The position numbers were made by a program, and so were the translations under genes. From Pseudarthrobacter phenanthrenivorans (GTDB lineage Bacteria; Actinomycetota; Actinomycetes; Actinomycetales; Micrococcaceae), in the NCBI RefSeq assembly GCF_000813845.1, contig NZ_JWTB01000024.1:124001-188000 (forward strand): a DNA stretch of 64,000 nucleotides, in the 5' to 3' direction. Within the stretch, counting starts at the first letter, position 1; every line of letters starts with the position of its first letter. The notes beneath the pieces are model-generated. The model had not been told where the DNA came from. It ran no database searches and saw only the letters and a program-made list of their open reading frames with translations. Shown here in pieces: positions 47,368-60,190 of the stretch.

Positions 47368-48684
47368 TTAGACTCCTTCTACCCGCAAAACGGATGTAAC
47401 TGAATTGATGACGTCAAGGCCCTTCACGGCCTCGACGGTGGCTGCGAGGGCAGCCTCTGACGCGCGGTGGGTGACGATCCGCAGTTCGGCGGATTCCACG
47501 GTGGATTCCGCATCCCGGTGGATGGTCTGCCGCATGATTTCGATGGACACGCCATGCTCGGCGAAGAGCTGGGCAATCCGTGCCAGGACGCCGGGCTGGT
47601 CGGCGACGTCCAGGCCGATGTAGTAGCTGGTGGTGGCGGCGTCGATGGGCAGCGCGGGAACGTGGCCGGTGGTGGTTTCGGTGCGTCCGGGGCCGCCCAG
47701 GACCAGCCGGCGGGCGGCCGAGACGAGGTCGCCCAGGACCGCGGAGGCGGTGGGGGTACCGCCGGCGCCCTGGCCGTAGAACATCAGCTCACCGGCGTTT
47801 TCGGCCTCGATGAACACGGCATTGAACGCACCGCGGACGGCGGCCAGCGGATGTTCGCGCGGCAGGAGCGTGGGGTGGACGCGGACGGAGACGCCTTCAG
47901 TGCCGTCGGCATCGGTGAGCTTCTCGGCGATGGCCAGCAGTTTGATCACGAAGCCTGCATCCTTGGCGGCGGCGATGTCCGAGGCGCTGACGGACGTGAT
48001 GCCCTCGCAATGGACGTCGTCCATGGAAAAGCGCGTGTGGAAGGACAGCGAGGCAAGGATGGCCGCCTTGGCGGCGGCGTCGTGGCCTTCGACGTCGGCG
48101 GTGGGGTCCGCTTCGGCGTAGCCAAGGCGCTGGGCTTCGGCGAGGGCGTCGCGGAACTGGGCACCGGTGGTGTCCATCTGGTCCAGGATGAAGTTGGTGG
48201 TGCCGTTGACGATGCCCAGCACCCGTGTGATGCGGTCGCCGGAGAGGCTGTCCCGGATGGGGCGCAGGATGGGGATGGCTCCCGCGACGGCGGCCTCATA
48301 GGAGAGCTGCACGCCGGCTTTGTCCGCCTCTTCGTAGAGGGTGGGTCCGTCCTGCGCCAGGAGCGCCTTGTTGCCGGTGACCACGCAGGCTCCATTGCGG
48401 AGCGCGGCGAGGATCAGCGTGCGGGCCGGTTCGATGCCGCCCATGAGCTCGATGACCAGGTCGGCGTCCTTGACCAGCGTTTCGGCGTCGGTAGTGAAGA
48501 GCTCCTGGGGCAGGTCGACGTCGCGGGGGGCGTTGACGTTGCGCACGGCAATGCCGCTGAGCTGCAGCCGGGCGCCGGTGCGGGCGGCAAGGGCATCGGC
48601 GTCCTCAATGAGGATCCGCGCAACCTGGGCTCCGACGTTGCCACAGCCCAGCAGGGCCACTTTCAGCGTTCGCATTTCCGTCAT
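47368..48684 (-). CDS. hom: Homoserine dehydrogenase
   Basis: Reduces aspartate semialdehyde to homoserine. The 438-residue protein has an N-terminal nucleotide fold GCGNVGAQVARIL, a catalytic region with LRPIRDSLSGDRITRVLGIVNGTTNF, and a C-terminal ACT domain (about 355-438) that likely mediates threonine feedback. Its first codon directly follows the lysA TGA (TGAATG). A second ATG three codons on would also be possible. Downstream are thrC and thrB. Confidence 0.96.
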   Translation of the reverse strand: MTEMRTLKVALLGCGNVGAQVARILIEDADALAARTGARLQLSGIAVRNVNAPRDVDLPQELFTTDAETLVKDADLVIELMGGIEPARTLILAALRNGACVVTGNKALLAQDGPTLYEEADKAGVQLSYEAAVAGAIPILRPIRDSLSGDRITRVLGIVNGTTNFILDQMDTTGAQFRDALAEAQRLGYAEADPTADVEGHDAAAKAAILASLSFHTRFSMDDVHCEGITSVSASDIAAAKDAGFVIKLLAIAEKLTDADGTEGVSVRVHPTLLPREHPLAAVRGAFNAVFIEAENAGELMFYGQGAGGTPTASAVLGDLVSAARRLVLGGPGRTETTTGHVPALPIDAATTSYYIGLDVADQPGVLARIAQLFAEHGVSIEIMRQTIHRDAESTVESAELRIVTHRASEAALAATVEAVKGLDVINSVTSVLRVEGV

Positions 48685-50157
48685 TCAGGCTCCCATGTCG
48701 CGGTTCAGCAGGTCTTCTTCGGTTTCCCCGCGGACAATCAGCCGGGCAGATCCGTCGCGCACCGCGACAACGCCCGGCCGGGCCAGATAGTTGTAGTTGC
48801 TCGAGAGGGCCCAGCAGTAGGCGCCGGTTCCCGGTACAGCAAGCAGATCACCGGCTGCCACGTCCTCGGGCAGATATACATCTCTAACAACTATGTCGCC
48901 GCTCTCGCAATGTTTGCCCACTACGCGGGACAGCTGCGGGGCGGCATTGGAAGCCCGGGACGCGAGCACGGCCGAATAATCCGCGTCGTACAGCACCGGA
49001 CGGGCGTTGTCGCTCATGCCGCCGTCGACTGAAACATACCGGCGCGGATACGTAACGTTGTTGTCCGCGTCACCGTCGCCGGAAGCGGCCGGTGCGTCCA
49101 CGCGGACGGTCTTCAGCGTGCCCACCTCATAGAGGGTGAAGGTGGTGCTGCCCACGATGGCGCGGCCGGGCTCGATGGAGATGCGCGGCGCGTCGATGCC
49201 CAGTTCGGCGCAGGTGGAACGTACGACGGCGGCCATCGCCGTCGCGATCTCCGCTGCGGGGCGCGGGGTGTCCACGGGGGTGTAGGCAATGCCGTAGCCG
49301 CCGCCGAGGTCCAGTTCCGGCAAGGTGATGGAGTACTTTTCCTGCATGGCGGCCAGGAAGCGCAGCAGCTTCTCCGCGGCCAGCGCGAAGCCGTCCGGCT
49401 CGAAGATCTGGGAGCCGATGTGGCAGTGCAGGCCCAGCAGTTCGATGCCGGGATGGGCGGACGCTGCTGCCACCGCTTCCTCGGCGGCGGAGATGCCTGC
49501 CTCATCGGTGGTGTCTGCCGCCATGGAGAGGCCGAACTTCTGGTCCTCGTGGGCGGTGGCGATGAACTCGTGCGTGTGGGCATGGACGCCGGGGGTGAGC
49601 CGCAGCATGACCTTCGCCTGTTCGCCGCGGGCCTCGGCGATGCTGCCCACGCGCTGGAGTTCGGCCAGGCTGTCCACCACGATCCGCCCCAGGCCCATGT
49701 CCAGCGCCCGGTGGATCTCGCCGTCGGACTTGTTGTTGCCGTGCAGCGCGACGTCCGCGCCGGGGATTCCGGCCCGGTAGGCAACGGCGAGTTCGCCGCC
49801 GGAGGCCGTGTCCAGGCGCAGTCCCTCTTCCTCCACCCAGCGGACCACGGAGGTGCACAGGAATGACTTGCCGGCGTAGTAGACGTCCACTCCCCCGCAG
49901 ACATCGGCGAAGGCGTCGTTGAATGCGTCGCTGAAGGCCCTGGCGCGGGCGCGGAAGTCGTTCTCGCTCATGACGAAGAGCGGAGTGCCGTACTGCCGCT
50001 GCAACTCGCTGACGGGGATGCCGTCGATGCTGAGTTCGCCCTCCGCGTTGCGGGCGACGTCCTTGGCCCACATCGGTTCGTGGAGTTTGTTCAGGTCATC
50101 CGGGACGGCGAGCCACTCCGGGGCCAGCGGGGAACCCTGTGCTGCTGTGTTCGTCAT
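48685..50157 (-). CDS. lysA: Diaminopimelate decarboxylase
   Basis: PLP enzyme for the last step of lysine synthesis, 490 residues. The PLP lysine is Lys97 in YYAGKSF; HCHIGSQ and GGGYGIAY form the barrel site, and the C-terminal domain has CESGDIVVRD, with the active-site cysteine contributed to the dimer partner. ATG 50157 is chosen, five bases after the argS stop; the longer frame lies inside argS. Actinobacteria commonly couple argS with lysA. Confidence 0.95.
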   Translation of the reverse strand: MTNTAAQGSPLAPEWLAVPDDLNKLHEPMWAKDVARNAEGELSIDGIPVSELQRQYGTPLFVMSENDFRARARAFSDAFNDAFADVCGGVDVYYAGKSFLCTSVVRWVEEEGLRLDTASGGELAVAYRAGIPGADVALHGNNKSDGEIHRALDMGLGRIVVDSLAELQRVGSIAEARGEQAKVMLRLTPGVHAHTHEFIATAHEDQKFGLSMAADTTDEAGISAAEEAVAAASAHPGIELLGLHCHIGSQIFEPDGFALAAEKLLRFLAAMQEKYSITLPELDLGGGYGIAYTPVDTPRPAAEIATAMAAVVRSTCAELGIDAPRISIEPGRAIVGSTTFTLYEVGTLKTVRVDAPAASGDGDADNNVTYPRRYVSVDGGMSDNARPVLYDADYSAVLASRASNAAPQLSRVVGKHCESGDIVVRDVYLPEDVAAGDLLAVPGTGAYCWALSSNYNYLARPGVVAVRDGSARLIVRGETEEDLLNRDMGA

Positions 50158-50162
50158 CGGTC

Positions 50163-51827
50163 CTACATCCGTTCCGGCGCCGATACGCCCAGCAGGTCCA
50201 GCCCGTTGGCCAGCACTTGGCTGGTGGCGTCGTTGAGCCACAGGCGGGTGCGGTTGAGGTCGGTCACGGCCTCGTCACCCATCGGGGCGATGCGGCAGGC
50301 GTCGTACCAGCGGTGGTAGGCCCCGGCGATTGCCTCCAGGTGGCGTGCCACGCGGTGCGGTTCGCGCAGTTCGGCGGCCTTGGCCACGATGGACGGGTAG
50401 CTGCCCAGGTAGGACAGCAATTCGTTCTCCGTGGCGTGGTCCAGCAGGGAAGCATCAAAGCTGTCCGCGCCGTCCACGGTGCGTTGCACGCCGGCTGCCA
50501 CCGCATTCCGGGCGGCGCCGCGGGAGCGGGCATGGGCGTACTGCACGTAGAACACCGGGTTCTCGTTGCTGTTCTTCTTCAACAGCTCCGGGTCCAGGGT
50601 CAGCGGCGAATCGGCGGGGAACCGGGCCAGGGAGTAACGGACGGCGTCCTTGCCCAGCCAGTCGATCAGGTCCTTGAGCTCGATGATGTTGCCTGCACGC
50701 TTGGACAGCTTGGCTCCGTTGACGGACACCAGCTGGCCAATCAGGACCTCGATGTTCACCTCGGGATCGTCGCCGGCGGCGGCAGCGATGGCCTTGAGCC
50801 GGTTGATGTAGCCGTGGTGGTCGGCGCCCAGGAGGTAGATCTTCTCCGTGAAGCCGCGGTCCTTCTTGGAAAGGTAGTAGGCAGCGTCCGCGGCGAAGTA
50901 GGTGGGCTCGCCGTTGGCGCGGATCATCACCCGGTCCTTGTCATCGCCAAAGTCCGTAGTCCGCAGCCAGACCGCACCGCCGTCGTCGAACACGTGTCCC
51001 TGCTCGCGGAGGCGCGCCACGGCACTTTCGATGGCCCCGGCGTCGTGCAGTTCCTGCTCGGAGAAGAAGACGTCGAACTCAACGCCGAAGTCCGCCAGGG
51101 TGGCTTTGATGTCCTTCATCTGCGCTTCGTAGGCGGCGGCACGGATGACGGGCAGGGCCGCCACCTCCGTGAGTTCGCGGATGTCCGGGTGCGCGGTAAG
51201 TACCTCATGGCCAAGGTCGGCGATGTACTGCCCCGGGTAGCCGCCGTCCGGCACGGGAAGGCCGTGGAGCCGGTTGTAGACGGAGGTGGCGAAGGTGTTC
51301 ATCTGCGAGCCGGCGTCGTTGATGTAGTACTCGGCCGTGACGTCCGCCCCGGAGGCGCGCAGCACGCGGGCGATCGAATCCCCCAGCGCGGCCCAGCGCG
51401 TGTGTCCGATGTGGAGCGGCCCGGTGGGGTTCGCGGACACGAATTCCATGTTCACGGTGTGGCCCGCGAGCGCCGTGTTGGTGCCGTAGTCCCTGCCGGC
51501 CTCGACAATGGCCTTGGCCAGGGCGCCGGCGGCTGCGGCGTCCACCGTAATGTTCAGGAAGCCCGGGCCCGCTATATCAACGGCGGACACCCCGTTGATG
51601 GACTTCAGCCGGGTGCTGAGGATGCCGGCAAATTCGCGCGGATTGGTGCCGGCCTGCTTGGCCAGCTGCAGGGCGATGTTCGTGGCCCAGTCGCCGTGGT
51701 CCCGGTTCTTGGGCCTCTCCACGCGCACGTCAGCCGGAATGGCTGATTCCGCAAGGGCAATATCGCCGGCAGCGACGGCGTCCTTGAGGCAGGCGGATAT
51801 GGCGAGGGAAAGTTCTTCGGGAGTCAC
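50163..51827 (-). CDS. argS: Arginyl-tRNA synthetase
   Basis: Class I synthetase, 554 residues. The HIGH motif is HIGHT in NPTGPLHIGHTRWAALGDS (about residue 120-138). The KMSKS equivalent is KLSKRAGN. The N-terminal Add-1 domain and the C-terminal anticodon-binding DALR domain are present. The GTG start follows TAGGCT by six bases, so the mRNA should be leaderless; AGAGGG in between is too close to act as a ribosome site. It reads away from a tRNA-Arg gene 217 bases away. Confidence 0.97.
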   Translation of the reverse strand: MTPEELSLAISACLKDAVAAGDIALAESAIPADVRVERPKNRDHGDWATNIALQLAKQAGTNPREFAGILSTRLKSINGVSAVDIAGPGFLNITVDAAAAGALAKAIVEAGRDYGTNTALAGHTVNMEFVSANPTGPLHIGHTRWAALGDSIARVLRASGADVTAEYYINDAGSQMNTFATSVYNRLHGLPVPDGGYPGQYIADLGHEVLTAHPDIRELTEVAALPVIRAAAYEAQMKDIKATLADFGVEFDVFFSEQELHDAGAIESAVARLREQGHVFDDGGAVWLRTTDFGDDKDRVMIRANGEPTYFAADAAYYLSKKDRGFTEKIYLLGADHHGYINRLKAIAAAAGDDPEVNIEVLIGQLVSVNGAKLSKRAGNIIELKDLIDWLGKDAVRYSLARFPADSPLTLDPELLKKNSNENPVFYVQYAHARSRGAARNAVAAGVQRTVDGADSFDASLLDHATENELLSYLGSYPSIVAKAAELREPHRVARHLEAIAGAYHRWYDACRIAPMGDEAVTDLNRTRLWLNDATSQVLANGLDLLGVSAPERM

Positions 51828-51833
51828 CCCTCT

Positions 51834-51839
51834 AGCCTA
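51834..51839 (-). promoter_or_regulatory. -10 hexamer TAGGCT, predicted leaderless start of argS
   Basis: TAGGCT ends six bases before the GTG at 51827. The rest of the 217-base gap to the tRNA gene has no gene; TAAGCT at 52001-52006 may be the tRNA's -10. Confidence 0.5.
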
Positions 51840-52044
51840 CCGGGGGCCGGTGACAGCAAAGAATTCGAAGCGTCGTCCCCGCCGCCCCGGTGGAACGGGC
51901 CCGGGACGGGGCGGGCTCCTTCCGGGGCTGCTGAAGCTGCCTGGCTGGGCTTCGCGGCAGGGCCGTGGCGCCGGTTTTCCCTTGCGGGCCACCTTCCTGC
52001 TAAGCTCTAGGACGTCCCGCCGGGAACGGCAGGATATCCGGATT

Positions 52045-52117
52045 GCCCTCGTAGCTCAGGGGATAGAGCGTCTGCCTCCGGAGCAGAAGGCCGTAGGTTC
52101 GAATCCTACCGAGGGCA
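52045..52117 (+). tRNA. tRNA-Arg (anticodon CCG)
   Basis: A 73-base cloverleaf: 7-bp acceptor GCCCTCG/CGAGGGC with discriminator A, anticodon stem TCTGC/GCAGA with loop CTCCGGA, so the anticodon is CCG (52078-52080), and T arm GGTTCGAATCC. CCA is not encoded. It reads CGG codons. A strong terminator follows at once. Confidence 0.95.
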
Positions 52118-52122
52118 CAGAG

Positions 52123-52158
52123 AAAACCCCGCCGCTTCAGTGAAGCGGCGGGGTTTTT
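52123..52158. terminator. Bidirectional terminator after tRNA-Arg
   Basis: A perfect 13-bp inverted repeat (52127-52139 with 52141-52153, GC-rich) is flanked by AAAA before and TTTTT after. It ends the tRNA transcript and, from the other side, the CDF gene. Confidence 0.9.
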
Positions 52159-52170
52159 CGTTTCCGCCGG

Positions 52171-53127
52171 TCAGTCCTGGAAGCGTAACGCCGCCTCGTC
52201 CAGGGTGGCGAGCGTCAGCACTGCTTCCTCCACGGTTTCGTGGTCCTCCAGTTCCCGCTCGATCCGGCGCAGGACCACCGCCACTTCGTGCTCCGGGTGG
52301 TCCCCCTGCAGGTCCACTGCGGCAACGAGGTACAGTTTCCGCGGCCCAACAAATTCCAGGTGCAGGTACGTCAGCCGGGCGATCTCCGGGTGCTCCAGCA
52401 CGCGCCGGGCCATGGACCGTTCGATGTCCGGCGTGACGCCCTGGCCCACCAGGAAGCGCCGGTTGCGGTCAATCAGGACGACGGCGACGACGGCCAGCAG
52501 CACGCCCACCGCGATGGATCCGATGGCGTCGGGCAGCGGCGATCCGGTGACCTGGTGCAGGAACACGCCCAGGAAGGCCACGACCAGCCCAATCAAGGCG
52601 GCGGCGTCCTCGGCGAAGACAGCGCGAAGGGTGGGATCGGAGCTGATGAGGACCTGCTCAAGGGTGTGCCGGTCCAGTTCATGGGCGGCCTTGCGGGTCT
52701 GCCGGAATGCCTGGACGAAGGAGATCCCCTCGAAGACGAACGCCACGGCCAGGACGATGTAGGCAATCGCGAAGTCGGCCGCGGGCTCCGGTTCAATAAT
52801 CTGCTGGACGCCGTGCATGATCGACACCACGGCGCCGGCGGTGAAGAGTCCGAACGCGGCGAACATGGACCATACGTAGGCTTCCCGGCCGTAGCCCATC
52901 GGGTGGCTCTTGTCGCGCGGGCGGGCAGACCGGCGTTCGGCGAAGAACAGGAACACCTGGTTTCCGGTGTCGGCCCACGAATGCGCGGCTTCGGCGGCCA
53001 TGGAAGCCGAGCCCGACAGGACGGCGGCCACCGTTTTGGCCGCCGCCACGAGGGTGTTGGCCGCGAAGGCAACGATGACCGTCAGCAGGGTGGAGCTGGG
53101 CTTGGTGCGTTTTTCGGTTTCCGGCAT
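52171..53127 (-). CDS. Cation diffusion facilitator metal exporter
   Basis: A 318-residue CDF transporter with six membrane helices in the first 210 residues, then a cytoplasmic domain (about 215-318). Metal-site residues are visible in AAHSWADTGNQVFLF (His/Asp in helix II) and, in helix V, in LIGLVVAFLGVFLHQ preceded by an acidic EDAAAL segment. It may export Zn2+, Mn2+ or Fe2+; selectivity is not predictable here. TACGGT ends six bases before the ATG, so it is likely leaderless. It has its own transcript ending at the tRNA terminator. Confidence 0.9.
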   Translation of the reverse strand: MPETEKRTKPSSTLLTVIVAFAANTLVAAAKTVAAVLSGSASMAAEAAHSWADTGNQVFLFFAERRSARPRDKSHPMGYGREAYVWSMFAAFGLFTAGAVVSIMHGVQQIIEPEPAADFAIAYIVLAVAFVFEGISFVQAFRQTRKAAHELDRHTLEQVLISSDPTLRAVFAEDAAALIGLVVAFLGVFLHQVTGSPLPDAIGSIAVGVLLAVVAVVLIDRNRRFLVGQGVTPDIERSMARRVLEHPEIARLTYLHLEFVGPRKLYLVAAVDLQGDHPEHEVAVVLRRIERELEDHETVEEAVLTLATLDEAALRFQD

Positions 53128-53133
53128 GCGCCT

Positions 53134-53139
53134 ACCGTA
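53134..53139 (-). promoter_or_regulatory. -10 hexamer TACGGT, predicted leaderless start of the CDF gene
   Basis: TACGGT ends six bases before the ATG at 53127. Confidence 0.45.
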
Positions 53140-53252
53140 CCCACGTCAGCCCGCTGCAGCGGCGCCGGTGGCGGCAAAATCCGGGTGTCGGCGTCCCGCC
53201 GATTGTCGGTGGCTCCTCGTAGCCTGAAAACACCTAGCTGAGGGAGTACACC

Positions 53253-54305
53253 ATGCACAGTCAGTTCTGTTCGATCGTTCCGCCCTACCTGCTGCGGCGG
53301 CTCGCGCAGCAGGATGCGCCCGGATACTCGTCCGCGGCCAGCGCCGCCAGGAAAGCGCTGGGCCACGTGGAGTCATTCCAGTCTGCACGGGCACAGGCAA
53401 CACCGGCGCTCCCGCCCGGCGTACGGCAGGTCAAGCCGGGCCCGGCCAACCGGACCATCTACGATGCTGCCGGCGGGGAGTCGCTTCCGGGCCGGCAGGT
53501 CCGCGGCGAAGGCGGACCCGCCACCGGGGACGCAGCTGCCGACGAAGCCTACGACGCACTGGGGCACACGCACCGTCTTTACGCCGACGCCTTCGGCCGC
53601 GACTCCGTTGACGGCAGCGGGTTGAGGCTGGACGCCACCGTGCACTTTGGAAAGCTTTACGACAACGCCTTCTGGAATGGAAGCCAGATGGTGTTCGGTG
53701 ACGGCGACGGTGAAGTCTTCGAACGGTTCACCAGGAGCGTCAGCGTCATCGGCCACGAACTGGCGCACGGCGTGACCCAGTACTCGGCGGGGCTTGCCTA
53801 CCGGAACCAGGCAGGGGCCCTGAACGAATCGATGTCCGACGTCTTCGGCGCGCTTGTTGAGCAGTACGTGAAGAACCAAACCTCGGCGGAGGCAACCTGG
53901 CTGATCGGTGAGGGACTCTTCACGCCCACTGTCCAGGGCGTGGCCCTTCGGTCCATGAAGGAACCTGGAACGGCGTACGACGACGACGTGCTGGGCAAGG
54001 ACCCGCAGCCGGACTCCATGGACACGTACGTCCGGACCAGCGCGGACAACGGCGGGGTCCACATCAACTCCGGCATCCCCAACCGTGCCTTCTACCTTGT
54101 CGCGGAGGCTGTGGGCGGATATGCCTGGGACACGCCCGGCCGCATCTGGTACGAAACGCTCACCAACGGCTCACTGCCGCCCGGTGCAACGTTCGCCGTC
54201 TTCGCCCGGGCCACTGCGCGGGCTGCCACGGACCTTTTCGGCGCAGGCTCCACGGAGCATGACGCCGTGGTCCGTGCGTGGGAAACTGTGAAGGTCAAGG
54301 TTTAA
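53253..54305 (+). CDS. M4 metallopeptidase (protealysin-like)
   Basis: A 350-residue thermolysin-family zinc protease. The metal site is HELAH (His168, Glu169, His172) with Glu192 in NESMSD as third ligand, and His270 in GGVHINSGIPN as catalytic acid/base. There is no signal peptide; the first 50 residues are a short precursor with CSIVPPYLL, matching the N-terminal propeptide of protealysin-type members. These are cytoplasmic or non-classically exported. GAGGGAG is a good ribosome site. The gene just downstream looks like the emfourin inhibitor, so activity is probably restrained in the cell. Confidence 0.93.
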   Translation: MHSQFCSIVPPYLLRRLAQQDAPGYSSAASAARKALGHVESFQSARAQATPALPPGVRQVKPGPANRTIYDAAGGESLPGRQVRGEGGPATGDAAADEAYDALGHTHRLYADAFGRDSVDGSGLRLDATVHFGKLYDNAFWNGSQMVFGDGDGEVFERFTRSVSVIGHELAHGVTQYSAGLAYRNQAGALNESMSDVFGALVEQYVKNQTSAEATWLIGEGLFTPTVQGVALRSMKEPGTAYDDDVLGKDPQPDSMDTYVRTSADNGGVHINSGIPNRAFYLVAEAVGGYAWDTPGRIWYETLTNGSLPPGATFAVFARATARAATDLFGAGSTEHDAVVRAWETVKVKV

Positions 54306-54366
54306 CCGCTGCCCCGGCCGCCTGAATACCGGCCGCCCGGGCCAAAGGAAGCCCGGAGTAAGAGCC

Positions 54367-54678
54367 ATGAAAATCAAGGTTGAGCGCACCGGCGGTATGG
54401 CGGCAGTCACCCGGGTATGGACGGTGGACGCCCGGTCGGACAGTGACCTCAACCAGTGGCAGCCCATCGTCGAGGCCTGCCCGTGGGATGCGGTTCCCAG
54501 CACCCCGCGGGCAGCAGCCGCCGCCTTCGAGGCGCCGCAGCCGGACCGGTTCATGTACTCGATCACTGCCGGGCAGCGCCGGGCCGCACTGCCCGAGCAC
54601 GCCCTCACGGGGCCGTGGCGGATCCTGGTGGATACTGCCCGCGCTGCCGCTGAGGAGTCCGGCCCGGGTTCCGCCTGA
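54367..54678 (+). CDS. Emfourin-like proteinaceous inhibitor of the adjacent M4 protease
   Basis: A 103-residue acidic protein with a beta-rich N-terminal half (MKIKVERTGGMAAV) and a short helical end. It follows the M4 protease by 61 bases on the same strand. Emfourins are small inhibitors encoded beside protealysin-like proteases, and the size, the MKIKVERTGG start and PDRFMYSIT motif fit what I recall of them. The function is therefore inferred from pairing and resemblance. CGGAG lies before the ATG. It ends 41 bases before hrpA. Confidence 0.72.
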   Translation: MKIKVERTGGMAAVTRVWTVDARSDSDLNQWQPIVEACPWDAVPSTPRAAAAAFEAPQPDRFMYSITAGQRRAALPEHALTGPWRILVDTARAAAEESGPGSA

Positions 54679-54703
54679 GCCCTGTGGCCGTACCCGACGG
54701 CAG

Positions 54704-54709
54704 TAGACT
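54704..54709 (+). promoter_or_regulatory. -10 hexamer TAGACT before hrpA
   Basis: TAGACT ends ten bases before ATG 54720, so the mRNA may begin only three or four bases ahead of the start codon. Confidence 0.4.
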
Positions 54710-54719
54710 GTCTGCAGCC

Positions 54720-58709
<3,990 letters not shown>

Positions 58710-58735
58710 CAGCGGTCCCCAACGAGAGGAATCGA

Positions 58736-59719
58736 ATGAAGCTCACGCTTGCCGACGGCCCGGCAGGGACAGAGATTGCGGGCCTGGGCCATGCCCAGCC
58801 CGAGCGCGTGATGGACAACCACGAACTCGAAGGGATGATGGATACCAGCGACGAGTGGATCCGCCAACGCACGGGCATCGTCACGCGGCGCATCATTGCC
58901 GACGGCGGGACGGTGGTGGACCTTGCCGTCCCGGCCGCGCGCATGGCATTGGCCGATGCCGGGGTTGCCGCTGCCGACATCGACCTCGTAGTGGTGGCCA
59001 CCACCACGGCAGCAGAGCGCTCCCCCAACACCGCCGGCCGCGTCGCGGAGGCACTTGGCCTGGGCCGCGACAGCCGCGGTCCGGCAATCATGGACGTCAA
59101 CACCGCCTGCTCCGGCTTCGAGTACGCACTGGGGGTGGCGGACCAGGCGATCCGCACCGGAAGCGCCACCCACGCGATCGTCGTGGGGGCTGAAACCCTT
59201 TCCGCAGTGACGGACTGGACGGACCGCGCCACCGCAGTCCTGACCGCCGACGGTGCCGGCGCCGCCGTCGTCCGCCCCTCCGCCACGCCCCGCATTGGCC
59301 CGGTGGTCTGGGGCTCGGAGGCAGGCATGGCCGACGCCGTCAAAATTTCCCCGCCCTCGGGCAGGTTCTCCCAAAACGGGCGCGAAGTCCTGCGGTGGGC
59401 CCTGACCAAGGCTCCTGAACGTGCCCGCGAGGTGGTGGCCCGCGCCGGCCTGACGCTGGACGACATCCAGGTCCTGGCCGCGCACCAGGCCAACCTCCGC
59501 ATCATTGAGCCGCTCGCCGATGCCTTGGGCATGACGGACAGGATCGTCATCACCGATGTCACCGAATCGGGGAACACGTCCGCCGCGAGCGTTCCGCTCG
59601 GCCTTAGCAAGTGGTGGCATGCCGGCACCATCCCGTCCGACGTTCCCGCCCTGCTGTTCGGTTTCGGCGGCGGTTTCACCTACGCCGGCATGGTGGCGAT
59701 GACGCCCCGCCGGGACTGA
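58736..59719 (+). CDS. 3-oxoacyl-ACP synthase III-like enzyme
   Basis: A 327-residue thiolase-fold condensing enzyme of the FabH (KAS III) group. The triad is Cys125 (NTACSGFEYAL), His250 (AAHQANLRI) and Asn280 (ESGNTSAAS). It probably condenses acyl-CoA primers with malonyl-ACP. No other fatty-acid synthesis genes (fabD, acpP, fabF) are adjacent, so it may be a second, specialised KAS III. GAGAGG lies six or so bases before the ATG. It follows hrpA by 26 bases, perhaps on the same transcript. Confidence 0.93.
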   Translation: MKLTLADGPAGTEIAGLGHAQPERVMDNHELEGMMDTSDEWIRQRTGIVTRRIIADGGTVVDLAVPAARMALADAGVAAADIDLVVVATTTAAERSPNTAGRVAEALGLGRDSRGPAIMDVNTACSGFEYALGVADQAIRTGSATHAIVVGAETLSAVTDWTDRATAVLTADGAGAAVVRPSATPRIGPVVWGSEAGMADAVKISPPSGRFSQNGREVLRWALTKAPERAREVVARAGLTLDDIQVLAAHQANLRIIEPLADALGMTDRIVITDVTESGNTSAASVPLGLSKWWHAGTIPSDVPALLFGFGGGFTYAGMVAMTPRRD

Positions 59720-59725
59720 CGCGTC

Positions 59726-59751
59726 AACGCCCGCCGCTGCTGCGGCGGGCG
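59726..59751. terminator. Hairpin between convergent fabH-like and HIT genes
   Basis: A perfect 11-bp stem ACGCCCGCCGC (59726-59736) with GCGGCGGGCGT (59741-59751), loop TGCT. It has only a weak T run. Confidence 0.6.
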
Positions 59752-59761
59752 TCTGCGTCGG

Positions 59762-60190
59762 CTAGGACGCGGGAACGAACTCCGCGTACCCGGCAGCGCG
59801 CAGGCCCTCGCGCAGTTTTTCCGCGTTGCCGTCCAGGACTGCAGGGTCCGGGTTTTGGTCGGCAGAGCCAAAGTCGAAGTCGGCCATGCTGCGGGACGGC
59901 CACACGTGGACGTGCAGGTGGTTGACTTCGTAGCCCGCCACGATCAGGCCGGCCCGCCGGGCACCGAAGATGTCCACCTGGACGGCGCCGATCCGGCGTG
60001 CCACTTCCATGACCTTGGCGAGGGTTTCCGGCCGGGCATCCGTCCAGCGGTCCACTTCCTCGGTGGGAACAACGAGGGTGTGCCCGTCAGCCAGGGGCCC
60101 GGTGGTCAGGAACGCCGAAACGTCGTCCTCTCGCCACACGAAGCGGCCGGGAATCTCGCCCTTCAGGATTTTCGTGAACAGGGTGCTCAT
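59762..60190 (-). CDS. HIT family hydrolase
   Basis: A 142-residue histidine-triad protein with the motif HLHVHVW, His91, His93 and His95 (the middle one usually being the nucleophile). The N-terminal STLFTKILKGEIPGRFVWRED is typical of HINT-type bacterial members, which hydrolyse nucleoside phosphoramidates such as AMP-lysine. Its ATG overlaps the alcohol dehydrogenase stop by four bases (ATGA), so it is the third gene in the sulfurtransferase-ADH-HIT run. Substrate not known. Confidence 0.92.
   Translation of the reverse strand: MSTLFTKILKGEIPGRFVWREDDVSAFLTTGPLADGHTLVVPTEEVDRWTDARPETLAKVMEVARRIGAVQVDIFGARRAGLIVAGYEVNHLHVHVWPSRSMADFDFGSADQNPDPAVLDGNAEKLREGLRAAGYAEFVPAS

Noticed and set aside
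51982..52006. Full sigma70 promoter for tRNA-Arg (TTGCGG to TAAGCT)
   Set aside because: The spacer between the candidate hexamers is only 13 bases, so only the -10 is plausible.
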